Shown: positions 43,377 through 54,605 of the stretch, one piece after another
How the letters are laid out: each line of letters opens with the position of its first letter
Numbering within the stretch: the stretch's first letter is position 1
Notes under the pieces: generated by a model
What the model was told of the DNA's origin: nothing
The model's input: only the letters and a program-made list of their open reading frames with translations
Databases searched by the model: none
Source: Aphanomyces cochlioides
Lineage: Eukaryota > Oomycota > Saprolegniomycetes > Saprolegniales > Verrucalvaceae
Direction: 5' to 3'
Length of the DNA stretch: 64,000 nucleotides
NCBI GenBank assembly: GCA_019828595.1
Contig: JAHQRK010000014.1
Span: 2,149,704 to 2,213,703 of the forward strand
Made by a program: the position numbers and the translations under genes

Positions 43377-44661
43377 ATGCGGACGGACGATCTGGATGTG
43401 GTGCTCACGTCGGACGACATGCTGCCTTGCGTCTGCCAGTTCCAGCACGGGCTGTGGGAAGATATGCTGGCGTTTCTACCGGTGGAACCACTCTATGGAC
43501 CATGGCGTAGGAAGAATCCGTTCGAATGTGCTCATGATGTTGATATCGTCGTGAGACCTTGGCACTCTTGCTATGGATTGACGCGACTCGATCGACTCTT
43601 CAGCACCCTCCCGTGGACTCCCAAGCTGATATTTGTCAATGCGATTAACCTTGGAGACAAGAATATACTCACTGTTTCCCACCTGGCTCCATTTTGGCCG
43701 ACGACAAGGATGGAAGACTTCATCGCCGCTGCGATTGCGTCAAACGATCTGCAAGGAGCAATTGAATGCCTCGCATATCTGCCGCTGACTGCCACGGACG
43801 TCTTTCTTGGCGTTGGACATGCGGGGAAACATGGACATGGCCACGTTTCTTGAGTCTCAATTGGAGCACGACAGGAGCAATACGTCGATGCTAGTCTCCT
43901 CCATCCAACGAGGACTTCTCACGGAGACCATCAAGGGAATCTTTCAATTGAAACAAGTTGAATCCTTGCCTTGGCTGCTCAACCTTTGGGCTCGATACCT
44001 TCCGAGGACATGGAGTGCTCGGTGTCGTCAAGAGAGCCGCTACTTTGCACTGGATTTCCTGTGTTTGGACGTGCTGAAGACGCTGACCAAAGGCGAAAGG
44101 AGGCCGTTTGACAAATACGCTGAAGATTTGAGCTATGCAATCAAGATCTCGTCGTTGAGCGCTGTCAAGTATCTGCACCAAAGGGCGAACAAGATCTTCA
44201 AGTTTAGCCACGTCCTGGAGGCGATCATAGCATGGCATTCTCAAAAGCCCACAAGTGCAGATATCATGGAGCGCACGTTGTCCTTGTGGCTGGACAGTGT
44301 GCAAAATCCCGAGGAGAAACTATGGGGCGTCGTGCAATGCGTCGTACTCGCATTCAAGCGCGGCCTTGGAGCGATGCTAATCGTCTGGGGGACCAAACTT
44401 ATCCCATACACTCAAAGCGCCTTTACAATCGCCGAACCGCAGTCGATCGATGAATTCATGGCTTTGGACTTACTCCCTCGCGAATGCTACCAGTCGTACC
44501 AGCTAACCGTGAAACCGCGGGTCAAAACAGAGTACTTGCGTGCTGCCAGAGAAATTGCGTGCGCTACTGATGAAGACGGCAATCTCTTGCACAAACAACC
44601 AGTTGCGATCCGATCTGTTCATAAACCAGGCGACACGCCAAAGTTTGTCGTCGATTCTTAA
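43377..44661 (+). pseudogene. Tandem unknown-family gene, copy C (single 8-base deletion)
   Basis: The best preserved copy. The frame is open from the ATG at 43377 (MRTDDLDVVLTSDDMLPC) to about 43850, and again from about 43807 to the TAA at 44661. At about 43826-43832 it reads CATGCGGGGAAAC where copy B has CATGCTGTCATGTGGGGAAAC, an 8-base loss that shifts the frame in the GHAVMWGN region. With that exception it would be some 430 residues. No signal peptide or membrane segment. No known motif; copies with similar N-terminal block, central AAAIAS block and a C-terminal KPGDTPKFVVDS-type end form a family specific to this region. Confidence 0.75.
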
Positions 44662-44785
44662 ACTTCCATTACAAAATGTAACATCGACCGCCCATGTCTC
44701 CCATGTGACAAGGCGGAATGGAGTTCGTACATTTAAAACATTTTTGAAATATCTTTTCTATATTTTAAAATAGTTTAAAATAACT

Positions 44786-47099
44786 CTAAGCACCATGGAA
44801 AGTATACACATGCGATGCCAGGAGCGTGAGGTTGGCGCTGGTGAAATGGCAGTGCGGGCATTTGTCCACGTGCTTGTGGACATCTTCGATGTGTTCTTCC
44901 AGCGCAACAGCGTCAGCCGATTCAAAACCACATTGCTTGCACTTCTCTTTGTACCCCAGGAGGCCTCGGAAAGCAGTGTGGAGCGATTCATCATTCGTCT
45001 TGTGACGTCCTCGCCATCGGAGCAAGAGCACAAACGTGATCGAGATGAGCGCTAAGACGCTGCAGAGGCCAATCCACACGGAAAGGCCATGAGTGGTCGA
45101 TTCGGACTCTTCATCATCGGTATTTGTTCTCAAGGGCACGCTTGATACAATGGAATATCGCTGAGGACTGCGCTGTACGTTGGCGCCAATGACTTTGGCG
45201 ACCAGAGTTATCTTTCCATCCATGCTGAGACTCCGAGGGACAGCGGCTTCAAGATCGCTGTAGGAAATATCGATCATTTCCACATTGTTGATCGAATCGC
45301 GTTGGGCGCCACCACTGAGCGGAAATAGAACCACATCACCAGCTAGATCAAGGCGCAAATCCAAGTCGTTCGTCAAGATGTCGACCGTGCCAGTCGGAAT
45401 CGGTGCATCTGTCCAAGCAATCTAAATCCAACAAGTACGTTTAAAGATCGCAAAGAAATGAACAGTTCGTACGACGATGCGGAGACGCTCAGGTTTCTTG
45501 ACTGTGATCTTGTACTCGTGGACTGAACGATTCGTGAGCGATGGCATGAGACCCGTATGGTTTGGAAGAAACGACGAGACGGAGCCAAACCAAAGAGCTG
45601 TGAGATTTGGTCTGCCATAGCCTTGACTGTAGTCGGGGTAGCTTTTGAGTTGGTAACGCTTGTCCTCAAGCGTTGTGCATGACGTAGTCTACAACGTTCA
45701 GTTATCAACGACCGAGACATCATAGACAGACATTGTCAAAAGCGGGAAGACGGCGCTGCATGGGCTGGGCTGAATGAATAAGAATGGCTTTAAGCAATGA
45801 TGATGGAATGAATGACAACGCATAAGCTTTGAGTGCCGTTCCATTGAACCAAGCGCCTTGTTCAAGCCATTCGCGGACGAGTAATGCCATAGCTGCAGCC
45901 ATCGGAGTTGCTTGGGAAGTGCCGCTCAATTGACAAGTGTCAGTGGCGTTTATTGAGTTGTACGGCAATGATTTTGCCGACGTAATCGCCACGCCAGGGG
46001 CGACAATGTCTGGTTTAAGTCGACCGTCCTTTGTCGGACCCCTTGAGCTAAAGAACGTCACGGCATCCATGTTGACTACATGTCCGCAGTCGAGAGGCCC
46101 CGCGTCTCGAGCTATAACATTGCCAGATGAGCATGAGAGGGCGTAGAGAACTCTTACGAAAAGTCTGGTAGTCGACAAACGAAGCTCCGATAGTCAAGAC
46201 ATTTTTTGCACCACCAGGACTCAAGAGTGACTTTGGGCCGTCTTGACCGTTGTTCCCAGCTGCCGCCACCAGTAGCACGTCAGGGTGGTCGTATAAATAT
46301 TCGTCGATTTGTCGAGCCAGCTATGGACAAGGCATATTAACTTGCGTAGATGCGATCACCTTCGTACTGGATTATAGTCGTCTTGGGGGTTCAAGAGAAG
46401 ATCATTGCCACGACTGTCGGCTCCCCAAGAAAAGGAAAAAACCTTGGCACCGGCTTTTGTCTGATTGTCGAAGATTTCTGCCACTGTCGACGGTGTTTTG
46501 AGCACGACAACGGAGGAGGACGATGTTGACGAGCAATTCGTGCAATTGGAACTGTATGCAATATCCTGAAAGGCAATCTTTGCATCTGGAGCAGCGCCAA
46601 TCGTACGACCGGCAAGAAGCGCTGAAACGTGCGTGCCATGACCACAAGTCTACGCATTTAATGAACAACGACGTTGAGATCTATGGCCTACGCCGTCTGG
46701 ACTTGAAGACTCGTCCTTATCATCGGCAAACGTCTCGTAAAAGATGACTTTTGGCGCGAAGTTGTTTATTCGGTTGAAAACGTCAGTAGATTGCACGAAT
46801 TCAGCATGTGGAAGGTAAATGCCTGTGTCTGTGATGGCAACAACGCTCGTTTTACCCGTTCTATCGTAAGATTCTGAATCAGAGCGACAAGAATTGCGCG
46901 AAACGTACATGCCGCCTTTATGGAAAGTGGATATCCCAAGGCCATCAAACACATAGTGTAGCGGTGACTGAGCAGATCTACGAGAATGGCAGAAGAGTGA
47001 GAAACTGTCGGTCTGATTCACTGTCTCGTACTCGCAGAGTCTTCCTTCGAGCCCTAATGCGAGCGCTAGCAAGTATCGTCGTGTCCATGTTGACGGCAT
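44786..47099 (-). CDS. Subtilisin-like serine protease, membrane-anchored, with two C-terminal C2H2 fingers
   Basis: Six exons: 47099-46692, 46649-46368, 46320-46158, 46111-45732, 45688-45473, 45421-44786 (introns 42, 47, 46, 43, 51 nt) sum to exactly 695 codons with stop. Signal peptide RRYLLALALGLEGRLC, catalytic Asp in VAITDTGIYLPHAEF, His in TCGHGTHVSALLAG, Asn in LLVAAAGNNGQDGP and Ser in LSGTSQATPMAAA: a complete S8 family set. A beta-rich region follows, then one transmembrane helix (VWIGLCSVLALISITFVLLL) and a basic stop-transfer (RWRGRHK). The tail carries two C-x2-C-x12-H-x4-H fingers, CKQCGF...HIEDVH and CPHCHF...HVYTFH. Protease outside or in lumen, fingers in the cytosol: an unusual fusion. 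Confidence 0.88.
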
Positions 47100-47399
47100 G
47101 TGACGGACGAGCAGATGAAAGCGAAATGGATAAAAAACCTATCCTTACGACGTCATCATCAAGGTTTTTATCATAATCTAAAAACAACAGAGTTTTCACA
47201 TAGAATTAATATAAACCATAAAAAACCTACCTAAATGTTATTTGTTTAGGTTATTTATTTTGCCTTTAGACCAGTGCAATGCAATTCACGGTCGTAGTGT
47301 GTGCAACTTCTGAGAACTAAAAACCTATATGTGTTGTTCAGGTTTTTAATATTTAAACCTTGACTGGCGAAAAAATTAGGTTTTTTCGCTGTATCCAAG
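47100..47399. promoter_or_regulatory. Divergent promoter with repeated AAAACCTA/TAGGTTTT motifs
   Basis: 300 bases between the protease and Maf starts. AAAACCT or its complement AGGTTTT (several extended to AAAAACCTA) occurs about seven times in both orientations, including TAGGTTTTTTC just 25 bases before the Maf ATG. Similar GGTTTTT motifs lie near 14.9 kb. A shared regulator is possible but untested. Confidence 0.5.
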
Positions 47400-48225
47400 A
47401 TGGTTGTCGATCAACTGCGGGCTTGGCGCATCGTCTTAGCCTCTCAGGTACCTAACGCATTGCTCATCGAAAAGCTATACATTTGTAGAGCCCGCGTCGA
47501 CTACAACTGCTCAAACAGCTTGTACTTCTCGTTGAAACGCTTGAAGTCACCCTTTCATGCTGCCTAGGGGCTTCCATTCGATGTGATCCCATCGACGTTT
47601 GAAGAAAACTTGGACAAGAGCTTGTTTCCAACGGCTGTAAGCGCTTCGTTTTTGACTCTGAGCCGACAATCATGACTATAGGACCTCTACGTGATGGAAA
47701 ATGCCAAGCAAAAGGCGCTCGAAGTCTTCAATCGCCTCAAAAATCAAGGCGAACATCCTGATTTGGTCATTGGATGCGACACAGTCGTGTCATACCGGGA
47801 CAAAATTCTTGAAAAGCCCAAAGTACACATGAAGGCAATGTAGAAGACATTGAGGTGCTTGTAGGACGAACAAGACGCTTTCAATATGCTCAGCATGCTG
47901 TCAAACAACGAGCATCAAGTCTTCTCAGGCGTCGCGCTTTGTGTGCGATCAAACCCTGATGTTCATGTCTTCAGTGAGAAAACTGCCGTCCAATTCCGAG
48001 CCCTGGATCCACAAACAATTCGAGGTTACACGCAACTCCTTGTACTCAACTGAAAGTGTGTTAGACTACATTGCGACTGGCGAGCCTATGGACAAAGCTG
48101 GCTCATACGGTCTCCAAGGCCAGGCGAAAGCATTCGTGATCGCCGTCCATGGTTGCTCAAACAACGTGATCGGGTTTCCAGTCGACCGCTTTTGCAAGGA
48201 AGTCGAGTCATTTCTCACATCTTAG
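47400..48225 (+). CDS. MAF: Maf/HAM1-like nucleotide pyrophosphatase
   Basis: Six exons: 47400-47447, 47489-47521, 47568-47636, 47682-47822, 47865-48024, 48065-48225 (introns 40-46 nt) total exactly 204 codons with stop (203 residues), the usual Maf length. Family landmarks: RIVLASQ-SPRRLQLLKQL at the start (nucleotide-binding loop), IPSTFEE, ENAKQKALEV, DLVIGCDTVVSYRDKILEKP, and the end YIATGEPMDKAGSYGLQGQ. These enzymes hydrolyse non-canonical or methylated NTPs (dTTP/UTP, m5UTP type) to monophosphates and so clean the nucleotide pool; in animals the domain is part of ASMTL. Cytosolic. Divergent from the protease gene. The frame of the splices is fixed by family alignment. Confidence 0.92.
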
Positions 48226-48322
48226 ACCAAGGAATCTCCCATGCGTTGGAGTAATGGAATGCGGATGATGAAGAGACATTGACATTCAATTTGACGTTCA
48301 TGAAAACTCAAACGAAGAGATC
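48226..48322. other. Short convergent 3' region
   Basis: Under 100 bases between the Maf stop and the stop of the cellulase gene on the other strand. No feature seen. Confidence 0.4.
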
Positions 48323-49154
48323 CTACTGAGGAATGCACTGGGAGTAGTCGTCCTTCCAGTACTGGCACTTCAATCCGTCCTGACAAACAGTCGGGCCATT
48401 ATACCACCGACCGCCGCATTGGCCCCAAATCTCGACGGCAGGAATGCATTGCCAGTGTTCGTCCTTCCAGTGTTGGCACTTCAAACCCGATTGGCATTGC
48501 GTTGGACCATTGTACCATGTTCCGCCGCATTGCCCCCATTCACCAACAGTCCCTCCTGGGGAAGGGGCGCTGGTGCTAGGAGGACTGGGGGGACTAGGCG
48601 GAGACGTTGTCACTGGAGGGCTGCTTCCTGGTGTCGTCGTCGTAGATGGAGTCGGAGGCGACGGTGGAGGAGAGGTTCCAGTCGTGGATCCAATGTCCCC
48701 CACGCGGATGCTAGTGATGGACACAGGGGCATAAGTCACTGCTGGTGGATTCGAAGGACGCGAACCAGCATTACCCGAGTCGAGCCAGCCCATTTCACCC
48801 GTCCAGACACTGATGGCGAGGACCATACCGCTCTTGAGGGCTCTGCCCATGGCTTTCATACCGCCCTTGGATTCAAAGTCAGACGCCCAACTGCAGTAGC
48901 TGTCAGTGAGGGAACTCGGGTTATCAATCTTCTTGCCGTTCTAGAGGTAGAAGCGATTGATTTGGGCCAAGTTGCCGTTGTGCGAGTTGTCGTCCGTGAT
49001 AAACTGCGTCACGACTGTGAACGGTTTGGTCCTATCGAGCGAGAAGGACGAGCCAGGGCCGTAGAGGTTGTGGTTGCCCATGGCCCAAGGGTTGGCACCA
49101 CAGCCGCCCTTGTCGCAAACGCCGCAATCACCACCGACGCAAGTGTACACGCCA

Positions 49155-49338
49155 TCTAGAAGGGAAGTTGGGAAGTGAATTAGATGGTTAACATGAAAGC
49201 TAGCTAGGCCTAGTGTGAATTCTGTGGTCTTCGTTTGTCTTCTGGAGTCTTCTGGAACACGCAATATACAAGTTGTTTTATAGTTAAGAGACCTTTCTCG
49301 AATGTGAAAGTTGAGATTACATTCTAGAAGTCTCAACA
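49155..49338 (-). repeat. 3' LTR of copia element
   Basis: 184 bp, identical to 54422-54605. It reads through without stop in the cellulase frame, so 184 plus 5 bases of target copy equal 63 codons. Confidence 0.95.
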
Positions 49339-49345
49339 TTCCCTC

Positions 49346-52300
49346 CTAATTGAAACTTTCTTCTTCGATGTAGTGAGAGAGAGGGGTCATGACTTTCGAG
49401 AGATGTTCTTGACTCTTTGGTCGAGGCAATGCTTTTGTTAGCATGTCAGCAAGCATTTCGTTAGTGGGACAACAGTCGATCTTGATGATATGCTCGCGGA
49501 CTAAGTCTCGAATGAAGTGATGACGAACATCGATGTGCTTAGTTCGTTGTTGAAGCGTTGAGTTTTCAGCCATCTTGATTGTGCTTTGGTTGTCTTCATA
49601 AACGATGATGGGCAGTTTCACAGAAAGCTCGAGTTCTTCAAGCAATGACTTGAGCCATAGTGCTTCTTGTAGTCGATAAGACATGGAAATGTATTCGGCT
49701 TCGGAAGTGGACAAAGCAACTATGTTTTGCAGTTAGGATTTCCACGAGATCAAACATCCATTCAGGAATAGAAAATAACCTGAGGTGGATCTGCGAGTGG
49801 TTGCATCATTGGCATAGTCGGCATTGATGAATATCTCAATGAGATAGTCGGAGGAGTCTTGCTTGGTGTAGCATGTTCCATAATCTTTCGTTCCTTGAAG
49901 GTAGCGGAGTACACGCTTAGCGATGTGTTGATGTTCTTCTTCAGGGTTGTTGAGGTGCCGTGAAAGCAATGTAACAGTAAAAGCGATATCAGGACGCGTT
50001 GTTGTCGTGAGATAGAGCAGTTCGCCGACCACATTCCGAAATTGCAACGAGGGTGTAGAAGTAGACGATCGGAAAGAGGCTCAATGGCTGTCCTGAGGTG
50101 TTGAAATTGGATTGCAGTCGGCATGGCCATGCTTAGCAAGTATGTCCGAGAAGTATCGGCTTTGGTGTAGTAAGATGGAACCATCCTCAAGGCGTTTAAC
50201 TTCGATGCCGAGGCAGTAGGTTAAGGTTCCCAAGTCCTTCATGGTGATGCGAGCGGATAAGGCACGCTTCGTGGATTCCATTAAGTTTGAGTGAGTGGAC
50301 AGAAGGATGAAGTCGTCGACATATACGCCCACCAAAACTAAACCTTGGGGTGTACGTCGGAAGTAGATGCATAGATCAGACTTAAGTTGTGTGAAGCGTT
50401 GTGACTTAAAGTAAGAATCCAATGCAGAGTTCCATTCACGGGAAGATTGTTTAAGTCCATAGATGCTCTTGTTCAAACGGCAGACAAGATGTTCTGAGCC
50501 AGGTTGGACATATCCCGGAGGTTGTTTCATGTAGAGTGTTTTCCTGGAGGTTTCCGTTGAGGAAAGCAGTTTGCACATCCATGTGGCAGATATGCATGGA
50601 ACTCATCGCAGCAAGAGCAAGTAGGAAACGAATGCTCGAAGTGCGGATTACAGGAGCAAACACTTCAGTGTAGTCAACGCCAGCAACTTGAGTGAAGCCT
50701 TGAGCAACAAGGCGTGCTTTGTAGCGTGACAAAGTACCATCAGCAGGGTACTTCTTCGTAAAAATCCATCGGCATCCAATGGGTTTACGGTCAGGTGGAA
50801 GTTCACACAGAGTCCAGGTGTTGTGTTGCATCAATGAATTGTATTCGGCATCGGTAGCCTTAATCCATTCATGTTTCTCTGGTGAAGCATGGGCTTGACG
50901 TATAGTCGAAAGTAGCCCGGTTGATTGCAAGGCTAAAGCAACGAGAAGTCGATGTTGCTTGCTCAGTTGATGTTCAGCAACATCAGAGTTTGCCTCAGGT
51001 CGAAGGCGAAACAAACTGAGTGCCAAGGACTCAAACTGTTCATAAAGCTCATCTTCGTCGAACGAAGTCGAGTCTGTCGACGCCGGAAGAGGCATCATGA
51101 CGGGAACAAACTCAGGAGTGACAGCAGGAGTGTCCGTGCGAGACATTGGTCCTTGTGAAGGTGAGGACGGCAATGGGATGTCCGCAGGAGATTCAGCAGG
51201 TGATTGTTGTGGAGCAGGCTCAACACGAGAAGGCGTGGAGTCATCGAGTGGTTGCGGAGGTGTGTTCTCAACGCGAGACTCGGAAGTGTCAGCTTCAGTG
51301 ATGGAAGGTGTGGGAGGTGTGCTCTGTATTGGTCTTGTCGGTGGTGTTAATGGTTCAACCAACGTGGACTGAGGAACGTGTACAGGAGGCACATTGTAGC
51401 GAGGATTGCCGCGACGGATGCGAGTCGAACGTCTTGGAACGATCGCAGTTCCTTCATTTGGAGCGGAAGTCGCTATGGTAGAAGCTGGTGGAGCTGCAGG
51501 TAGTGCTAAAATCTCATCTCTTAGAGACAGCTCGTCATCATCGTCGATCTCATCAATGAGTTCAGAGACGGGTGATTCATTAGCCGACGGTTCTTCAGTA
51601 AAGAAACTCGTGGTTTCATTAAAGACAACATTACGACTGACGATGATCCGTTCTGGGCTTGAAGTGTAAAGACGATAACCTTTGACGTTAGGCTCGTGAC
51701 CAAGATACATGGCACGTATCGTCTTGGAAGCAAACTTGGTTCGTTGATGCGATTCAACATGCGCATAAGCTTCACAGCCAAAAATACGCAGGTTACCAAG
51801 ATCAGGCTTAGACTTCCATAGTTTCTCGAAGGGTGTCATACCAGGAGTGGACGCTGAGTATGTCCGATTCCGTAGGTACATTGCATGGGACACAGCTTCG
51901 GCCCAAAATCGCAAAGGTGCTTTGCAGAAGTGAAGCAATGATCTTGCACATTCGACGAGAGTGCGATTCATGCGTTCACTGACACCATTTTGCTGCGGGG
52001 TATGCGGAACGGTCGCATCGTGTTGGATGCCATTCTCGAGTAAGAGCTCGGAGAATAAAGTCGAGAAGTATTCACCGCCATTGTCGGAACGGAGACATCG
52101 CACAGGTAGATCGACTTGAGTGCGGCAATAGGCAGTGAACTCCTTGAAGCATTGGAGAGCATCCGACTTGTTCTTGAAAAAGAACACAAAGCCATAACGC
52201 GAATAATCATCGGTAAACGTGATGAAATACCGAGATCGATCACGAAGTGCAGGATGACGCATAGGTCCACAAATGTCCGAATGTACCAAAGCAAACGGTT

Positions 52301-53825
52301 CCGAAGTTGTGGAGATAGAGCGCTTGGGGAAGGGTAAACGAGACTGCTTCCCAGCAAGGCAGCTTTCGCAAAAAGCATGTTTGCAGTCATCAAGCTCAAT
52401 GCCATCAGTGTATTGACACGTTTTAGCAGTATGCTTCACACTAATATGACCAAGGCGAGCATGCCAAAGGTCAGCTGGAGTTGGAGTAGCGGAAGTTGTC
52501 AACAAGGACATACCAACGTGAGGAGTGGAAGACGACTGAGTTGGCGAAGGGTTTGCAATGTCGAGGTAGTACAAGTTGTCGAGTTTGAAGCCTTGAGCAT
52601 ACACAACTTCTTCGTGAGTAGTGTAGCAAGCATTACGCTGGAACTGAGAGTTGAATCCTCGATCAGCTACTCTCGACAAGGAGAAAAGGTTGTACTGTAG
52701 GTTCGGAATGAACAGTACATCTTGGAGAGTGACAGGAATTATACCGGTGGGTGTGTTCATCTCAAGTAAGACAGAACCGGTGGCTGCAATCGGCATGTCA
52801 CTTCCATTGGCAGCTCGAACTGTACCCTCAAATGGTTGAAGTTCTTCAAACCATGCAGCATCGTTGCAGAAATGATCCGATGCGACAGAGTCAAGGATCC
52901 ACGCAGATGACGAAGCGGGAGACTCGAAGGCATTGAGAGTATAGTGAGGCCCTAACGTCAGCATGCTTACAGACGAGGGAGCATTGCGACGTGTGTTTGC
53001 GGCAGTCTGAGACGCAAGAGAGTTCGTCGAAGATGGTCGGAATTGGACACGTCGTTGGTTGGATTGAGAAGAAGTTTGTTGACGCGGGTCGCGTTGCTTC
53101 CGACGACAGTTGGCTTCAGTGTGATTGGGTATGTTGCAGTAAGCACAAACTGTTTCATTGTTGGTGTCGGGTTGAGCATGTCGATTGCGACGTGGTTTGC
53201 GTCGTTGATTACGACGGAGGGACAGAGCAGCTTCATCGACTGGAGTCGCTGGTGGACGGTTTGAACGCGATTGGTCACGGTTATACGCTTGGAGAAGTTC
53301 CGTGGTGATGAGCGAAAGCGTCGAGGCGTCAATCGGTGTGCGTTGCAAAAGGTGACTTTGAAGTTGCACGAACGTGTTGAAGCGTGAGTCCAAACCATTA
53401 AGGAAGAAATGAACGACTTGTTCGTCAGAGAACTTAATGCCCGCATTGGTGGCATCTTTAATAGCAAGGTCGAACCAGTCGCAATAAGAGCGAGGTGTTT
53501 CGTTGTGACGCATGCGCATGTGGGTAACTTCGTCAATCAGGCGTCCATGACCAACGAAGGACTTGTTACCATAACGGTCACAAAGGATCTTCATCATTTC
53601 GACGGCATCTTCAGTGGTATATACCATGCGCCCGTGTGAGTCATCAATACCAGCAAGTATAATTACTCGCGCTAATATATTCTTGGAGTTATAACCTTCT
53701 GCAGTTCGAGGTAGATTCTTGAAAATTTGGGCACAGTCCTTGAGTTCCATATACGCCATGACGCGCGTATGCCATTGGACAAAATTGGTGCCATCAAAAG
53801 TGTTGACGTAAGATTTAACTCCCAT
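49346..53825 (-). pseudogene. Copia gag-pol polyprotein, defective
   Basis: Starts at ATG 53825 (MGVKSYVNTFDG). Gag has a CCHC knuckle (CAYCNIPNHTEANC). Protease site reads WILDSVASDHF, where the family has DSGASDH, so the catalytic Gly is replaced by Val. Integrase has its HHCC region and Asp, Asp, Glu blocks (HSDICGPM, RSDNGGEY, NGVSERMNRTL). Reverse transcriptase has YVDDFILLS; RNase H has ALSTSEAEYISMS. Lesions: one extra A in the T4 run at 50539-50542 (minus-strand AAAA), a TGA at 50081-50083 and a TAA at 49733-49735 (SWKS-stop-LQN). Defective by at least three breaks, though the LTRs are identical. Confidence 0.93.
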
Positions 53826-54421
53826 AGTTAAAGTAGGATTAAATCAAGAAGTTGTCTTGAAGAAATGTTAAAACCTCGAAACTTGATATTTGTGTTGTTG
53901 ACTGTTCCAAACTTTCGTGACTTCAGTTGTGAGTGATGGTCACGAGTGATGGTCTTGTTCCCGGAATGTTCCTTGGTGCCTCGGGAAAGATCGAGATCTC
54001 TTGCGCTTGACTTGTCTTCCGGATCCGGATAATGTGTGTCACGGAAACCGGGAATGTGTGTCTTGAGTGACTTGGTGTCTTGAACTCTTGATAAAATACG
54101 GCAAACTCAACTAGGAGTTCAGCCAATCAACGTTCAGCTTACAGCCCTTTCCTAAGTGTACTAACCCGAGATCTCACAAAAGGAGTCCAAGCAGGGATCT
54201 GTAGTGCTGCTGAAGTTGATTTGGCTTCTGCGCACGCTTCGGCGACTTTTTGCTCAACGGCGGGCTCGCGGGACGGCGGCAGGAAAGGCGACGGGGCGCG
54301 GCGGCTCGGGGCTCGGCGGGGTGCGGCGGGGTGCGGCGGGACGGCAGGTCTTCGGGCGGTTGATCTAGCGTCGGAGGCTAGGTCAAACGGCGGCGGCAGC
54401 GGCTGTTGAGGGCTCGTAACC
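53826..54421 (-). other. Copia untranslated leader with a GC-rich patch
   Basis: Leader between 5' LTR and gag start. Next to the LTR lies GGTTACGAGCCC (complement strand), probably the primer-binding site. At about 54236-54375 the sequence is extremely GC-rich with a direct repeat GGTGCGGCGG, unlike the rest of the element; it may be captured host sequence. Confidence 0.6.
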
Positions 54422-54605
54422 TCTAGAAGGGAAGTTGGGAAGTGAATTAGATGGTTAACATGAAAGCTAGCTAGGCCTAGTGTGAATTCTGTGGTCTTCG
54501 TTTGTCTTCTGGAGTCTTCTGGAACACGCAATATACAAGTTGTTTTATAGTTAAGAGACCTTTCTCGAATGTGAAAGTTGAGATTACATTCTAGAAGTCT
54601 CAACA
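54422..54605 (-). repeat. 5' LTR of copia element
   Basis: 184 bp, identical to 49155-49338; followed on its outer side by target copy TGGCG (complement of 54606-54610). Confidence 0.95.

Larger units (their letters stand above)
49155..54605 (-). mobile_element. Ty1/copia LTR retrotransposon, recent insertion
   Basis: 5,451 bp on the minus strand, inside the cellulase gene. Two 184-bp LTRs without any difference that I can see, starting TGTTGAGACTTC and ending CCCTTCTAGA. Target duplication TGGCG on both sides (49150-49154 and 54606-54610). A purine tract (AGGAGGGAA) precedes the 3' LTR. One long gag-pol frame of copia order (protease, integrase, reverse transcriptase, RNase H) with several lesions. 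Confidence 0.95.

Noticed and set aside
13511..48943. Several in-frame TAG codons at Lys/Gln positions (binding-protein copy 1, tandem copy B, GH7) might mean that TAG is recoded as sense.
   Set aside because: TAG is used as the normal stop in the protease, Maf and pogo transposase genes, and the other broken copies have TAA, TGA and frameshifts. Pseudogene decay explains the data.
54139..54605. Continuation of the cellulase frame through the 5' LTR into the copia leader, as if a fusion protein.
   Set aside because: LTR boundaries, target duplication and the second half of the cellulase gene at 49.1 kb show that it is an insertion; the extra Pro/Arg-rich tail is incidental.
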